DNA of 64,000 bases. Source: Mesoflavibacter zeaxanthinifaciens DSM 18436 (lineage in GTDB: Bacteria > Bacteroidota > Bacteroidia > Flavobacteriales > Flavobacteriaceae). The notes below the pieces were generated by a model, which saw nothing but the letters and a program-made list of their open reading frames with translations, was not told the DNA's origin and ran no database searches. Each line of letters begins with the position of its first letter. The first letter of the stretch is position 1. Made by a program: the position numbers and the translations under genes. Location of the stretch: the NCBI RefSeq assembly GCF_000422365.1, contig NZ_AULQ01000001.1:124001-188000 (forward strand), written 5' to 3'. Below are positions 45,687 through 54,657 of the stretch, piece by piece.

Positions 45687-46226
45687 TTACTTTAAATATT
45701 TTAAAATTTTATTGCTTTTTGGGGATGTTACCGAAAGAAAATAATCTATTAACTGTCCGTCTGGACCCACTAAATATTTTTGGAAATTCCATTTTACTTT
45801 AGAATTCTTTATTCCATTTTTTTCTTTCTGGGTTAACCAAGCATACAAAGGATGCTTATTTGTACCTTTTACTTCAATTTTTTCTGTCATTAAAAACGAA
45901 ACTCCGTAATTAGCTTGGCAAAAAGACATAATTTGGTCTTTATTTCCTGGTTCTTGGTTTCCAAATTGGTTACAAGGAACACCTATTATTATAATTTTAT
46001 CACCATAAGTATCATGAAGATTTTGTAAGTCTTCATATTGAGGTGTAAATCCACATTTAGATGCAACATTTACAAACAAAATGTGTTTGCCTTTAAATGC
46101 TTTAAAGTCTATTGGTTGTCCCTGTAAGCTATTAATGTTTATGTCGTAAATAGAAGTTTGGCTTTGCAAATCTGATTTGGTTGAAACAGTACATAATGTT
46201 AACAAAAAGGCTTTTAAAACATTCAT
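45687..46226 (-). CDS. Glutathione peroxidase-family thiol peroxidase
   Basis: This 179-residue protein has a hydrophobic N-terminus (possible export signal, 1-23), then the GPx core: FKGKHILFVNVASKCGFTPQYEDLQNLHDTYGDKIIIIGVPCNQFGNQEPG, with catalytic Cys58 (not selenocysteine), Gln and the WNF motif (KVKWNFQKYLVGPDG). Such Cys-type enzymes usually take electrons from thioredoxin and reduce organic hydroperoxides. Fifth or sixth in the folE operon; 5 nt after the SDR gene. Confidence 0.92.
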   Translation of the reverse strand: MNVLKAFLLTLCTVSTKSDLQSQTSIYDININSLQGQPIDFKAFKGKHILFVNVASKCGFTPQYEDLQNLHDTYGDKIIIIGVPCNQFGNQEPGNKDQIMSFCQANYGVSFLMTEKIEVKGTNKHPLYAWLTQKEKNGIKNSKVKWNFQKYLVGPDGQLIDYFLSVTSPKSNKILKYLK

Positions 46227-46231
46227 ATGTT

Positions 46232-46915
46232 CTAAATTTTAAAGCTTACAATACCACAATCTAAATCAAACACTTGTCCAGAGATAGAAGACGCTTTATC
46301 AGAACATAAAAATGTAGCCATATTTGCAACATCTTCTGGTTGTAGGTATTTTTTTAACGGATGACGCTCTCGCATATTTTCTTCTTGCTTCTCGTTACGC
46401 AAAAGTTTTGATGCTAAATCTGTGTTAGTCACAGTTGGAGCAACTGCGTTTATTCTAACAGTTGGCGCCAATTCGGCACCAACAGATTTTACTAAACCTT
46501 CAACAGCACTTTTTGATGCAGCAACGCTTGCGTGAAAAGGCATACCTAACTTTGTGGCAACAGTACTAAATAATACAACAGAAGGGTTATTCCCTTTCTT
46601 TAAAGAATCTGTGTATTTTTGTAACGCTTTTACGGCACCAATGACGTTGATTTCAAAATCGGCTCTAAAATCGTCTAATTTTAAGCGTCCGATAGGTTTT
46701 AAATTGATACTTCCAAGACAATAAATTAGATGGTCTAAGTTTTCTATATCAGGTAAATCATCAGTTAAAACATCACAAGAATGGTGTGTTAAATTTTCAT
46801 GAGAAAAGTCAGGCTTATTCCTGCTAATGTTAGTGACTTTATGAGTGTCTAAAAAACTTTTAGTAATAGCTTTTCCTATACCTTTACTTCCGCCAATAAT
46901 AACTAAATGGTCCAT
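46232..46915 (-). CDS. SDR-family NAD(P)-dependent oxidoreductase
   Basis: This 227-residue short-chain dehydrogenase has the nucleotide motif IIGGSKGIGKAI, 'YCLGSINLKPIGRL' at the NAG-equivalent site, 'VVLFSTVATKLGMPFHASVAASKSAVEGLVKSVGAELAPTVRINAVAPT', ending in a Gln-Val-Phe-Asp dimer strand. The Tyr of the usual YxxxK is replaced: the run reads 'HASVAASKSA', where His/Ser take the Tyr position and Lys is kept. Catalysis may therefore be altered. It lies 2 nt after the 73-aa gene. Confidence 0.85.
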   Translation of the reverse strand: MDHLVIIGGSKGIGKAITKSFLDTHKVTNISRNKPDFSHENLTHHSCDVLTDDLPDIENLDHLIYCLGSINLKPIGRLKLDDFRADFEINVIGAVKALQKYTDSLKKGNNPSVVLFSTVATKLGMPFHASVAASKSAVEGLVKSVGAELAPTVRINAVAPTVTNTDLASKLLRNEKQEENMRERHPLKKYLQPEDVANMATFLCSDKASSISGQVFDLDCGIVSFKI

Positions 46916-46917
46916 GG

Positions 46918-47139
46918 TTATATAGTTACTGTTGTTGGTAAACGTTTTTCTACTTTACGTTTTATAGCGGTTAAACGTTTCATTAAATCCATTATTTTTT
47001 CGTCTTTCTTTTTCTTATAAATTTGATTTAATTCTAAGATTAATGACTTTGCCTGTCTTGATAATTTTACACGATCACTAGTAGATAAAGATCTTAAACT
47101 AGTTTGCTCAAACTCTAATGCTTTTTCAATTGTACTCAT
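46918..47139 (-). CDS. Small helical basic protein, unknown function
   Basis: A 73-residue protein, MSTIEKALEFEQTSLRSLST then a Lys/Arg-rich helix region (RVKLSRQAKSLILELNQIYKKKKDEKIMDLMKRLTAIKRKVEKRLP). No family recognised. It lies 3 nt after folE and 2 nt before the SDR gene, so it is a fixed member of this operon. Basic helical composition could suit nucleic-acid or protein binding, but this is only a guess. Confidence 0.7.
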   Translation of the reverse strand: MSTIEKALEFEQTSLRSLSTSDRVKLSRQAKSLILELNQIYKKKKDEKIMDLMKRLTAIKRKVEKRLPTTVTI

Positions 47140-47142
47140 AGC

Positions 47143-47838
47143 TTATTGTTTTAAATAGTTTTGTAATTCTGAGATTTTTTGTGGATTGGTAAATTGTCCA
47201 CTATAAAAAGTTGTAACCGTAGCAGAAGTATCATCCTTTACGCCTCTTGATGATACACAAAGATGTTTAGCATCTATGATCACTGCTACGTCTTCTGTAT
47301 TTAAAATTTGTTTTAAATCTTCGCCAATTTGATTAGTTAAACGTTCTTGTACTTGAGGTCTTTTTGCATAATATTGTACAATTCTGTTAAGTTTAGAAAG
47401 ACCAATTACTTTTCCTGAAGATATGTAAGCTACGTGGGCTTTACCTATAATTGGGACAAAGTGATGCTCGCAGTTAGAATAAAAGGTTATATCTTTTTCT
47501 ACTAGCATTTGGTTATACTGATATTTATTATCAAACAAAGCTATTTTGGGCTTATTGGCAGGATTAAGTCCAGAAAAGATTTCTTCAACATACATTTTTG
47601 CTACACGTTTTGGTGTGCCTTTTAATGAATCGTCGGTTAGGTCTAAACCAAGAACATCCATAATTTCTTCAAAAAGAATAGAGATACGTTCTTTTTTTTC
47701 TTCATCAGAAATTTTAAATGCATCATTTCTCATTGGTGTTTCTAGACTGGTAAATAAATGATCATCACCGATGTCTTCAATAGAAAATCCATTTAATTTG
47801 TGTCTGTTGGTTGGAGTTACTAATTTTTCTTTATTCAT
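47143..47838 (-). CDS. folE: GTP cyclohydrolase I
   Basis: From the ATG at 47838 (MNKEKLVTPTNRHKLNGFSIEDIG) the product is 231 aa, the usual length; an in-frame extension to 48006 runs into the TIGR03643 gene and is rejected. Motifs: DDSLKGTPKRVAKMYVEEIFSGL, the zinc ligands in FYSNCEHHFVPIIGKAHVAYI and HLCVSSRGV, 'GLSKLNRIVQYYAKRPQVQERL', 'ATVTTFYSG'. It turns GTP into dihydroneopterin triphosphate for folate. In photolyase clusters it plausibly supplies the methenyl-tetrahydrofolate antenna. Confidence 0.96.
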   Translation of the reverse strand: MNKEKLVTPTNRHKLNGFSIEDIGDDHLFTSLETPMRNDAFKISDEEKKERISILFEEIMDVLGLDLTDDSLKGTPKRVAKMYVEEIFSGLNPANKPKIALFDNKYQYNQMLVEKDITFYSNCEHHFVPIIGKAHVAYISSGKVIGLSKLNRIVQYYAKRPQVQERLTNQIGEDLKQILNTEDVAVIIDAKHLCVSSRGVKDDTSATVTTFYSGQFTNPQKISELQNYLKQ

Positions 47839-47896
47839 AGCATCTTTTTTAATTGCTGTTTTCAATAATTGAAACAAAGCAGATTGGTTGTAATAT

Positions 47897-48175
47897 CTAA
47901 CGTTTAGATATTTTATTGTGTGTAATTTGTTTTTGTCTACTGCATTTAAATCTTCCACTTTCAAAAGATCTAAGTTTTTGATGTTTAGTAGCTCTTCCTT
48001 GTACACGTTTGCGCCAAAGTCTAAAACTACTAGGTTTCATCTCTCTACGCATAAGGTTTATGACTTCTTGTTCTTTTAATCCAAACTGAAAGGCAATAGC
48101 ATCAAAGGTAGTTCGATCTTCCCAAGCCATTTCAATAATTCTATCAATTTCTCTTATCGTAAAATTCTTATTCAT
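47897..48175 (-). CDS. TIGR03643 family protein
   Basis: From the ATG at 48175 the product is 92 aa: NFTIREIDRIIEMAWEDRTTFDAIAFQFGLKEQEVINLMRREMKPSSFRLWRKRVQGRATKHQKLR plus a basic Cys-containing tail. The DRTTFDAIA...FGL...VI.LMRR...SFRLWR.RV.GR..KH pattern is TIGR03643, with a predicted helix-turn-helix-like N-terminus. The family often lies beside cryptochrome and photolyase genes (recollection). Its start overlaps the preceding gene's end by 8 nt. Function unknown. Confidence 0.88.
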   Translation of the reverse strand: MNKNFTIREIDRIIEMAWEDRTTFDAIAFQFGLKEQEVINLMRREMKPSSFRLWRKRVQGRATKHQKLRSFESGRFKCSRQKQITHNKISKR

Positions 48176-48602
48176 TATATGGTATTGTTGAAAATTGACT
48201 GTCAAAATTTATTTTTTGATCTAATAGCTTTTTAAAAAATTGCTTATTTTCTTTAAAGGTTTTATTTTTTCTAAAATGAATAAATTTTCCATCTGCATGT
48301 ATACTTGCGCCATTTGTTTTATAAATTACTAGTTTATAATATGGAATAACCCAAGCAAAGCGTTGTAATCCTTTACCAATATGAATCAAAATTCCTTTTG
48401 GTCTTAATTCAATACTACCGTAATTTATATCGTTAACTAAATTAACTATGGTATGTAGGTTAGGACTAACCTCGTCAATTATCATACGTTTAGAACCGAT
48501 ACCTTTTAATTTTATAGCTTTAATAAAGGAAAAAGGCTTACCCACCAAATTATTAATTTGTTTAGTAATTTCTTTATCGGTATAAGAAGTGTTAAAAAGC
48601 AA
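48168..48602 (-). CDS. Conserved protein of unknown function heading the folE-photolyase operon (TTG start)
   Basis: This 144-residue protein starts with TTG at 48602 (M-LFNTSYTDKEITKQINNLVGKPFSFIKAIKLKGIGSKRM); the first ATG in frame is 39 codons later. Beta strands and Lys-rich turns follow (GSIELRPKGILIHIGKGLQRFAWVIPYYKLVIYKTNGASIHADGKFIHFRKN). The pattern suggests a PH-like or lipid-binding beta barrel, but I do not recognise a family. It is first after the shared regulatory element (48639-48678), so it should be the most strongly expressed gene of this operon. It overlaps TIGR03643. Confidence 0.75.
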   Translation of the reverse strand: MLFNTSYTDKEITKQINNLVGKPFSFIKAIKLKGIGSKRMIIDEVSPNLHTIVNLVNDINYGSIELRPKGILIHIGKGLQRFAWVIPYYKLVIYKTNGASIHADGKFIHFRKNKTFKENKQFFKKLLDQKINFDSQFSTIPYNE

Positions 48603-48625
48603 TAGTTAAACTTTAAGATTCTAAT

Positions 48626-48678
48626 CAAATTTACAAAATGTTTAATCTTTTAAAAAATAAGTTAAACAATATTTAACA
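48626..48678 (-). promoter_or_regulatory. Promoter and 40-bp operator-like element of the folE-photolyase operon (copy B)
   Basis: The minus-strand -7 box TAAATTTG lies at 48626-48633. Exactly 5 nt upstream begins a 40-bp element (48639-48678) with half-sites TGTTTAAt (48639-48646), AGTTAAACA (48660-48668) and TTTAACA (48672-48678). The outer pair forms an inverted repeat spanning 30 bp. The same element in the same geometry precedes the TetR-led operon at 57311-57350; 30 of 40 positions agree, with 18 of 20 in the distal half. It covers the expected -33 region. Confidence 0.75.
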
Positions 48679-48708
48679 TATTATTTTTTGATGCATAATA
48701 ATTAAAAT

Positions 48709-50193
48709 CTATGGGTTATTAAGCATTTTTGTACGGTCATTTAAAGTATGTCGTTTTAAAATGCGATAGCTTTCTTGTTTCACTAAAAAATCATCTTTAA
48801 GTCCCCATAATATATCACTAGCTTTTTTTCGTGTTTCTTTTTCATTTACTATAGGAAAAGGATAGTGTTTGCCTAAAATGAAGCCTGTTAGTTGTTGATC
48901 AAAATAGGTTATTTCACTGGGATTATGTATAAACGGAGTTTCTAAATTTGCCAATTCAGGAACCCATTGTTTTATAAATTTACCTTCAGGATCGTGTTCT
49001 AAACTATTTTTTAATGGATTGTAAATGCGTAGCATATTAATTCCCGTTTCGCCAGCTTGCATTTGTATTTGCGGATAATGTATACCTGGTTCAAAATCTA
49101 AAAATAAACTCGCTAAGTATTCGCTTAAATCTTGCCAAGGTTGCCAAAGATTATGTGTAAAAAATGAAACCACTAAAGCACGCATTCTGAAGTTTAAATA
49201 GCCCGTAGTATTTAAGCAGCGCATGCAAGCATCTACTAACGGAAAACCTGTTTTGCCTTCTTTCCAAGCATTTTGTAATTCAACGTTTACAGGTTTTTTA
49301 AGTTGATGAAAGCCTTTATTTACACTTTTAAATTCCATCGAATGTTCCATTTCAAACTTTTGGATAAAGTGTGCTTGCCAACGTAAACGTGATACAAACG
49401 CATTTAAATGTCGCTTGTTTTTACCTTTTTCTCTTTCAATTCCAGCTGCATTAATAACTTGTTTTATGGATAAATTTCCCCAAGCAATGTAAGGCGATAA
49501 TCGACTACAACCTGTTCTGGCTTCTAAAGGTTTCGAGATATGAAACATGTAGTTTTTATAGCGATTATTGAAAAAAGACTGCATGTATTTTATTCCTATT
49601 GTTGTGCCACCTTTTTGAAAATTTTTGTTGTGAATAGTTTCTGTTGAAACAGTTTTAAACTGAAGTTCTAATGCTTCAACTGAAGCAATACTTAATAACT
49701 GATTTTTTTTTGGCTGAAACTGAAACTCTGGTTGCATCATAAAATGATCCCAATCTTCAAACCAAGTGTTGCGGTTTCTAAGTCCGCGTTGTACGCCATT
49801 ATTAATATTTTCTATCCAAGTGATATGTTGAGTTCGGCAAAATTCCGCGAAAGCGATATCTCTTTTAAAAGTTGAAAGTATACCTGTTTCCATATGTGAA
49901 AACACGTGAGTAATGTTGAATTGATTTTGAAGTTGCTCAACTGTATTTTCAATAGAATTATTGACGATTAAAACTTTGGAATTATAAGGTTTTAACTGAT
50001 GATTTATTTCATGTAAAGACTGTTTAACAAAATCCCAATGACGTTGGCTGTAATGTTTATCTTGAAGTAAAAAATCCTCGAAAGTGTAGAGGAAAAGCAC
50101 GTTTTGTTTGGTGTTTATGGCGTTGGTAATGGCTTCGTTATCCTGTAAACGAAGGTCGCGTTTTAACCAAACGATGCTAAGGTTGTTTTTCAT
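48709..50193 (-). CDS. Cryptochrome/deoxyribodipyrimidine photolyase family protein, subclass unassigned
   Basis: This 494-residue protein has an N-terminal antenna domain ([20 protein letters not shown]) and a FAD domain: [114 protein letters not shown]. The '[15 protein letters not shown]' and 'QMQAGETG' segments set it apart from the CPD enzyme at 43189 and from CRY-DASH. Whether it repairs DNA or signals cannot be read. Its ATG overlaps the stop of the iron-sulfur photolyase by one base. A 16-nt GNRA-loop repeat sits inside it (49841-49856). Confidence 0.85.
   Translation of the reverse strand: MKNNLSIVWLKRDLRLQDNEAITNAINTKQNVLFLYTFEDFLLQDKHYSQRHWDFVKQSLHEINHQLKPYNSKVLIVNNSIENTVEQLQNQFNITHVFSHMETGILSTFKRDIAFAEFCRTQHITWIENINNGVQRGLRNRNTWFEDWDHFMMQPEFQFQPKKNQLLSIASVEALELQFKTVSTETIHNKNFQKGGTTIGIKYMQSFFNNRYKNYMFHISKPLEARTGCSRLSPYIAWGNLSIKQVINAAGIEREKGKNKRHLNAFVSRLRWQAHFIQKFEMEHSMEFKSVNKGFHQLKKPVNVELQNAWKEGKTGFPLVDACMRCLNTTGYLNFRMRALVVSFFTHNLWQPWQDLSEYLASLFLDFEPGIHYPQIQMQAGETGINMLRIYNPLKNSLEHDPEGKFIKQWVPELANLETPFIHNPSEITYFDQQLTGFILGKHYPFPIVNEKETRKKASDILWGLKDDFLVKQESYRILKRHTLNDRTKMLNNP
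49841..49856. repeat. GNRA-loop hairpin repeat inside the unassigned cryptochrome gene
   Basis: aattccgcgaaagcga, an exact 16-nt copy of the priA copy (13104-13119), read here on the plus strand opposite the coding strand, so the two copies encode different residues. Confidence 0.45.
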
Positions 50194-51725
50194 TAAAAAT
50201 TGTCAGGATTTTCAATTATACTTTGTGCACGTTTTTTGATGTTTACAAGTTGGTCTTTATCCATTTTATCAAGTAAACTGTACATCATTCCCATACGACG
50301 ATTATTGCCTAAAATACTGCGTTTGTCATCTAAAAAATTCCAGTATAAGCTGTTAAACGGACACGCTTTTTCACCTAATTTTTCCTTTTTATCATAATAG
50401 CAATCGTCACAATAATTACTCATTTTATTGATGTAACTTCCGCTTGAAACGTACGGTTTTGTGGCAATTTTTCCACCATCAGCAAATTGACTCATGCCAC
50501 GCGTGTTGGGTAATTGTACCCATTCTAAAGCATCAACATAAATACCCAAATACCAAGCATCAACATCGTCTGGGTTAATTTGTGCAAGCAACGCAAAATT
50601 ACCAGTCACCATTAAACGCTGTATGTGATGCGCGTAACCATTGTCAAGACTGTTGGTTATGGCATTTTTTAGGCAGTTCATTTTAGTATTTCCAGTCCAA
50701 TAAAATTCAGGTAGTTTGCTGGTGTTTTCCAAGTGGTTTTCGGTTTTGTACTCTGGCATTAAAGCCCAATACATACCGCGCATATACTCTCGCCAACCAA
50801 TAATTTGACGAATAAAACCTTCAACTTGAGAAATGTCAATATTGTCACCATGTTTTCGCCAATAATTTAAAACGGTATCCACAATATTTTTAGCTGAAAT
50901 AAGCTTGATATTCATCGCAAAAGACAGTCGCGAATGGAATAAATACACTTCTTCCGTATGCATGGCATCTTGATAATCGCCAAAATGAATCAATAATTCT
51001 TCACAGAAATATTTAAGTTGATATAACGCTTGTGCTCTGGTAATTGGATAACTAAACGTTTTAGTATCAAACTTGCCAATGGTTTTGATGTCACTTTTTT
51101 TGATTAATTCAACAATATCAGAAACATCATTTTTAAAATATTTGTAAGGCGGAATTTGGTGTTCGCCTTTCCATTTGTTGCGATTACTTTTGTCGTAGTT
51201 CCATTTACCGCCTTCAGGTTGGTTTCCAGCCATTAAAATGTCGTGCTTTTTACGCATATCACGGTAAAAATTCTCCATTAAATATTGCTTTTTACCTTTG
51301 AAGAAGTTTTTTAAATCACTGCGTTCTGTATAAAAATGTTCTGTTGAAAACGCTTCAGATTCAATATCTAAAGACTTACAAAACTCTGATAATTGTTGGT
51401 CTACACGATATTCATCTGGTAATTGGTATTCAAATTTTTCAATCTCATGTTTTTTTATGAGCTGTTTTAAATTTTCTACTAAATCTTGCGTGTTGTTTTT
51501 ATCGTCTAGTTTGTAATAGTCTACGTTAAAATTGTTGTCTTTTAAGAGATTTGAAAACGCACGCATTGCTGCAAAAAAGCCAATTATTTTTTGAATATGA
51601 TGCGTGACATAATCGGTTTCTTGACGCATTTCAAATAGACAATACACTACATTTTTATCATTGTTTTTATACCAACTGTGTTTGCTGTTTAATTGATCGC
51701 CTAGTATAAGTCTAAGTGCTTTCAT
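50193..51725 (-). CDS. Iron-sulfur bacterial cryptochrome / (6-4) photolyase (FeS-BCP, PhrB type)
   Basis: This 510-residue protein, [17 protein letters not shown] at the N-terminus, carries the four cluster cysteines at 351, 439, 442 and 455 ([27 protein letters not shown]). Agrobacterium PhrB has them at 350, 438, 441 and 454, the same spacing. FAD-pocket segments include [92 protein letters not shown]. The family holds a [4Fe-4S] cluster and a lumazine antenna and repairs (6-4) photoproducts. It lies 48 nt after CRY-DASH; that spacer has a dispersed-type repeat. Confidence 0.95.
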   Translation of the reverse strand: MKALRLILGDQLNSKHSWYKNNDKNVVYCLFEMRQETDYVTHHIQKIIGFFAAMRAFSNLLKDNNFNVDYYKLDDKNNTQDLVENLKQLIKKHEIEKFEYQLPDEYRVDQQLSEFCKSLDIESEAFSTEHFYTERSDLKNFFKGKKQYLMENFYRDMRKKHDILMAGNQPEGGKWNYDKSNRNKWKGEHQIPPYKYFKNDVSDIVELIKKSDIKTIGKFDTKTFSYPITRAQALYQLKYFCEELLIHFGDYQDAMHTEEVYLFHSRLSFAMNIKLISAKNIVDTVLNYWRKHGDNIDISQVEGFIRQIIGWREYMRGMYWALMPEYKTENHLENTSKLPEFYWTGNTKMNCLKNAITNSLDNGYAHHIQRLMVTGNFALLAQINPDDVDAWYLGIYVDALEWVQLPNTRGMSQFADGGKIATKPYVSSGSYINKMSNYCDDCYYDKKEKLGEKACPFNSLYWNFLDDKRSILGNNRRMGMMYSLLDKMDKDQLVNIKKRAQSIIENPDNF

Positions 51726-51735
51726 GAATTCTTTT

Positions 51736-51761
51736 TTAGTCTTCGACTGTGCTCAGACTAA
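51736..51761. repeat. Dispersed palindromic intergenic repeat (TTCGACTGTGCTCAG type)
   Basis: Arms ttagtct and agactaa enclose tcgactgtgctc, in the CRY-DASH to FeS-photolyase spacer. The core resembles a repeat type (TTCGACT..GCTCAGT) I recall as frequent between genes in Bacteroidota. Only one copy lies in the window. Confidence 0.5.
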
Positions 51762-51773
51762 CATAAATGTGTT

Positions 51774-53084
51774 TTAAAATAAAGTGTCTTGCAACCACAA
51801 ACGTTGGTATTTACCGTTACTATCGTAGCGGTCGGCTTGAAGTTTGACGTTAAATTTTCGGTCTCTTGGATCGTTACCAACGCCAGCAACATACATCCAG
51901 TTACCGTAATTGCTATGCACATCGTAATCGAGAAGTAAACTCTCAAAATACGCTGCACCAATGCGCCAATCTAGTTCCATAGACTTAGCGAAGTAACTCG
52001 CTACATTTTGTCTGCCACGATTACTCATCCAACCTGTTTTTTTAAGTTCAATCATGTTTGCATTAACAAAAGGTTCAGGCGTTTTACCGTTTATCCAGTC
52101 GTTAATTTTTTGCTGATTTTTAGACCATTGGTAATCTTTGTTTAAAATTCCGCCGATTTTAAAAATCTGATTACCAAATTTTAGAGACACATATTTAAAA
52201 TATTCGCGCCAAATAAGCTCAAAAATAAGCCAATAGGTAGAATCGTTTTTAAAATGTGCTTTCTCAAACTGCTTGACTTGGTAGTAAATATGTTTAGCAG
52301 AAATGCTTCCATTGGCTAACCAAGGTGAAAATTTGGAACTAAAATCTTTGCCAATCAATCCATTTCTTGTTTTTTTATAGACACCTAATTTTTTCGAGTT
52401 GAAAAAGTAGTCTTCTAAACGTTGTAAAGCATCAGTTTCTCCACCTTTAAAAGGAAACGCTGAATTTGGATGCACTTCAAAATCTATAAAACCTAAATCA
52501 GAAAGTGATGGAATTGAAGTTAGGTTTTCTATACTTTCTTTATTTACTTTTTCTGTTGATGAAGAAGTTTCTTGTTTAATTTCACTTCTTTTTTCACAAG
52601 CTTTTCTAAATTCTGTGAAGACTTTAGGTAGTTGTTTTATATTGAAAGGAATATCTTCTGGATGATATAAAAACTGATTGTAATTTGTTGAAATCTGAAT
52701 GTGTTCAGGCAACTTTTCTTTCACCTTATTGAACACAGCGACTTCTTCTTGCGTCCATTCTTCTTGTAAAAAAATATTGTTTATTTGATAGTTTTCTACC
52801 AAATTAGGAATACAATTTTCTGGTTTTATTGTATAAACAAATAATGGAATATTAATTAGAGCTAGATTGTTTTTTAAATCGGTTACGGTTTCTATTAAAA
52901 ATTTAGCTCTATATTTTTCGGTTTTTTTAAAGCCAAATTGATCTACTTCAAATTGTCTTGGATCAAAGCAATATAAAGCTATGACACGATTATGACTATT
53001 AATAGCATTAGTTAATGACGCGTTATCGTGAATTCTTAAATCGTTTCTAAACCAAATTAGGCTTGTGTTTTGTTCTTTCTGCAT
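51774..53084 (-). CDS. DASH-family cryptochrome
   Basis: This 436-residue protein starts [22 protein letters not shown]. Its DASH features are [103 protein letters not shown], and the end [68 protein letters not shown] proteins bind FAD and methenyl-THF and repair CPDs in single-stranded DNA or signal. Its first 28 nt lie within the DUF2256 gene, so translation is probably coupled. Confidence 0.95.
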   Translation of the reverse strand: MQKEQNTSLIWFRNDLRIHDNASLTNAINSHNRVIALYCFDPRQFEVDQFGFKKTEKYRAKFLIETVTDLKNNLALINIPLFVYTIKPENCIPNLVENYQINNIFLQEEWTQEEVAVFNKVKEKLPEHIQISTNYNQFLYHPEDIPFNIKQLPKVFTEFRKACEKRSEIKQETSSSTEKVNKESIENLTSIPSLSDLGFIDFEVHPNSAFPFKGGETDALQRLEDYFFNSKKLGVYKKTRNGLIGKDFSSKFSPWLANGSISAKHIYYQVKQFEKAHFKNDSTYWLIFELIWREYFKYVSLKFGNQIFKIGGILNKDYQWSKNQQKINDWINGKTPEPFVNANMIELKKTGWMSNRGRQNVASYFAKSMELDWRIGAAYFESLLLDYDVHSNYGNWMYVAGVGNDPRDRKFNVKLQADRYDSNGKYQRLWLQDTLF

Positions 53085-53206
53085 TTTTCGCTACAATATT
53101 TTACATTATCCCAATTTTTCTCCCATTTTTTTCTCCATGTAAATGGTAGTTGGCAAACGGGACAAATTTTTGTTGGCAAGTGTTGTTTAGCTATTCCTTT
53201 AGGCAT
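53057..53206 (-). CDS. DUF2256 zinc-ribbon miniprotein
   Basis: A 49-residue protein, [20 protein letters not shown], then [20 protein letters not shown] and KCRKNKTQA. Two CxxC-type pairs (CPVC and CSEKC) and the W..KW..NWD..KYCSE.CR pattern are those of DUF2256, often encoded next to cryptochrome genes (recollection). It overlaps the upstream DUF2867-type gene by 8 nt (ATGCCTAA) and the CRY-DASH start by 28 nt. Zinc binding is a firm inference from the cysteines; function unknown. Confidence 0.92.
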   Translation of the reverse strand: MPKGIAKQHLPTKICPVCQLPFTWRKKWEKNWDNVKYCSEKCRKNKTQA

Positions 53207-54623
53207 TGGCTAGTTTATTTATCATTCCGTTAAAAATAAATCCATGAAACGGTAAAACACTATACCAATAGAGTCTTCCCCATAGACCGCGTGGTCTAAA
53301 GGTAGCGCGTTGGTAAACTTTACCTTTTGCGACTTGAAACTCTAACCAAGCTTCGCCAGGTAATTTCATTTCGGCAAAAAGGATAAGGCGTTTTTGTTCT
53401 TTATCTGCTAATAATACACGCCAAAAATCTAAGGCATCACCAGTTTTAATATCAGTTTTATTGGTACGACCACGACGTAAACCAATACCACCTACTAGTT
53501 TATCTAAATAACCTCTAATTTTCCAAAGTGTAGTACCGTAATACCATCCATTTTCGCCACCAATTGCCCAAATTTTTTCAAGCGTTCGGTTTTCATCTTT
53601 TACGCGTCGTTCTTTGATATCTTTAAAGCATCCAAATTTTGGAACTTTAAGGTATTTGGTTGATACTCTTTTTTTGTTTCGGCTACTTATAAAGGCGTCT
53701 TTCCAGCTAGAGACAATTTCATTTCCTTCAATTTTAGCAAAAGCTACTTTTACAGCCTCTTTATATGTTATAGGTTTAATGTCCAAAAATTGATTGATGT
53801 TACTTTTTTCTCCTATAATTTCTATACCCATACTATTTACTAAAGAAGAGGCTAATTTGTAAGATGTTGATGTTACAAAATATAGCCAGTAGCTTGACAG
53901 TTTTGGCGTCATTACCGGAACAGTAATGATGTATCTTTTTAATTTTCTTATGTCTGCAAATTGTAACAGCATTTGCTTGTAAGTCATAATTTCTGGACCA
54001 AAAATATCATGAGATGTGTTGTACAATTCTTGTTTACCAAGTCCTTTAGTTAAAAACGCTAAAACATCTCTTACACCAATAGGTTGTGTTTTGGTGTTTA
54101 ACCATTTTGGTGCGATCATTATGGGAAGTTTTTCGACTAAATCTCTAATAATTTCGAAACTAGCACTACCAGAACCAACAATAATTCCTGCTTTAAAAAC
54201 GGTTAATGCATAAACATTAGATTTTAAAGTGTCTTCTACATTTTTTCTGGATAATAAATGTTTTGAGAGTTTGGTGTCGTTGGTAATTCCGCTAAGGTAG
54301 ATAACTTGTTTTACGTTAGTCGTTTCGATATAATTTTTGAAGTTTAGCGCACATTCTTCTTCTAACTTATGAAACTTGTCTACAGAATTTGACATAGAAT
54401 GTATTAAATAATACGCAGCGTCTATGTCTTTAGGTATGTTTTGTAAGGTGTCTGGTTTTAAAAAATCTGCTTCTACAACATGAAGATTTTCTTCATCTGA
54501 ATATGCTTTTTCCGTACGTAATTTTCCGCGTACAGCGCAAACTACCGTATGACCTTGATCTAAAAGTAACGGAATAATACGCTTACCAATGTAACCTGTT
54601 GCTCCTGTTACTAATATTCTCAT
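53199..54623 (-). CDS. NAD(P)-binding SDR-like protein with C-terminal DUF2867 domain
   Basis: This 474-residue protein has an N-terminal NmrA/extended-SDR Rossmann domain ([19 protein letters not shown] ... AAYYLIHSM ... [10 protein letters not shown] ... [28 protein letters not shown]) followed from about 330 by DUF2867 ([54 protein letters not shown] ... [31 protein letters not shown]). The domain pair is common in bacterial light- and stress-linked clusters, with an unknown substrate. It sits between the flavin reductase (34-nt gap) and DUF2256 (overlap). Confidence 0.88.
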   Translation of the reverse strand: MRILVTGATGYIGKRIIPLLLDQGHTVVCAVRGKLRTEKAYSDEENLHVVEADFLKPDTLQNIPKDIDAAYYLIHSMSNSVDKFHKLEEECALNFKNYIETTNVKQVIYLSGITNDTKLSKHLLSRKNVEDTLKSNVYALTVFKAGIIVGSGSASFEIIRDLVEKLPIMIAPKWLNTKTQPIGVRDVLAFLTKGLGKQELYNTSHDIFGPEIMTYKQMLLQFADIRKLKRYIITVPVMTPKLSSYWLYFVTSTSYKLASSLVNSMGIEIIGEKSNINQFLDIKPITYKEAVKVAFAKIEGNEIVSSWKDAFISSRNKKRVSTKYLKVPKFGCFKDIKERRVKDENRTLEKIWAIGGENGWYYGTTLWKIRGYLDKLVGGIGLRRGRTNKTDIKTGDALDFWRVLLADKEQKRLILFAEMKLPGEAWLEFQVAKGKVYQRATFRPRGLWGRLYWYSVLPFHGFIFNGMINKLANA

Positions 54624-54657
54624 AGGTTTTGGTTTTTTTGTCTATAGATAATTACAT

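Noticed and set aside
47839-48006. N-terminal extension of FolE by 56 residues
   Set aside because: It runs through the TIGR03643 gene's end in another frame and has no counterpart in GTP cyclohydrolase I; the ATG at 47838 gives the normal length.
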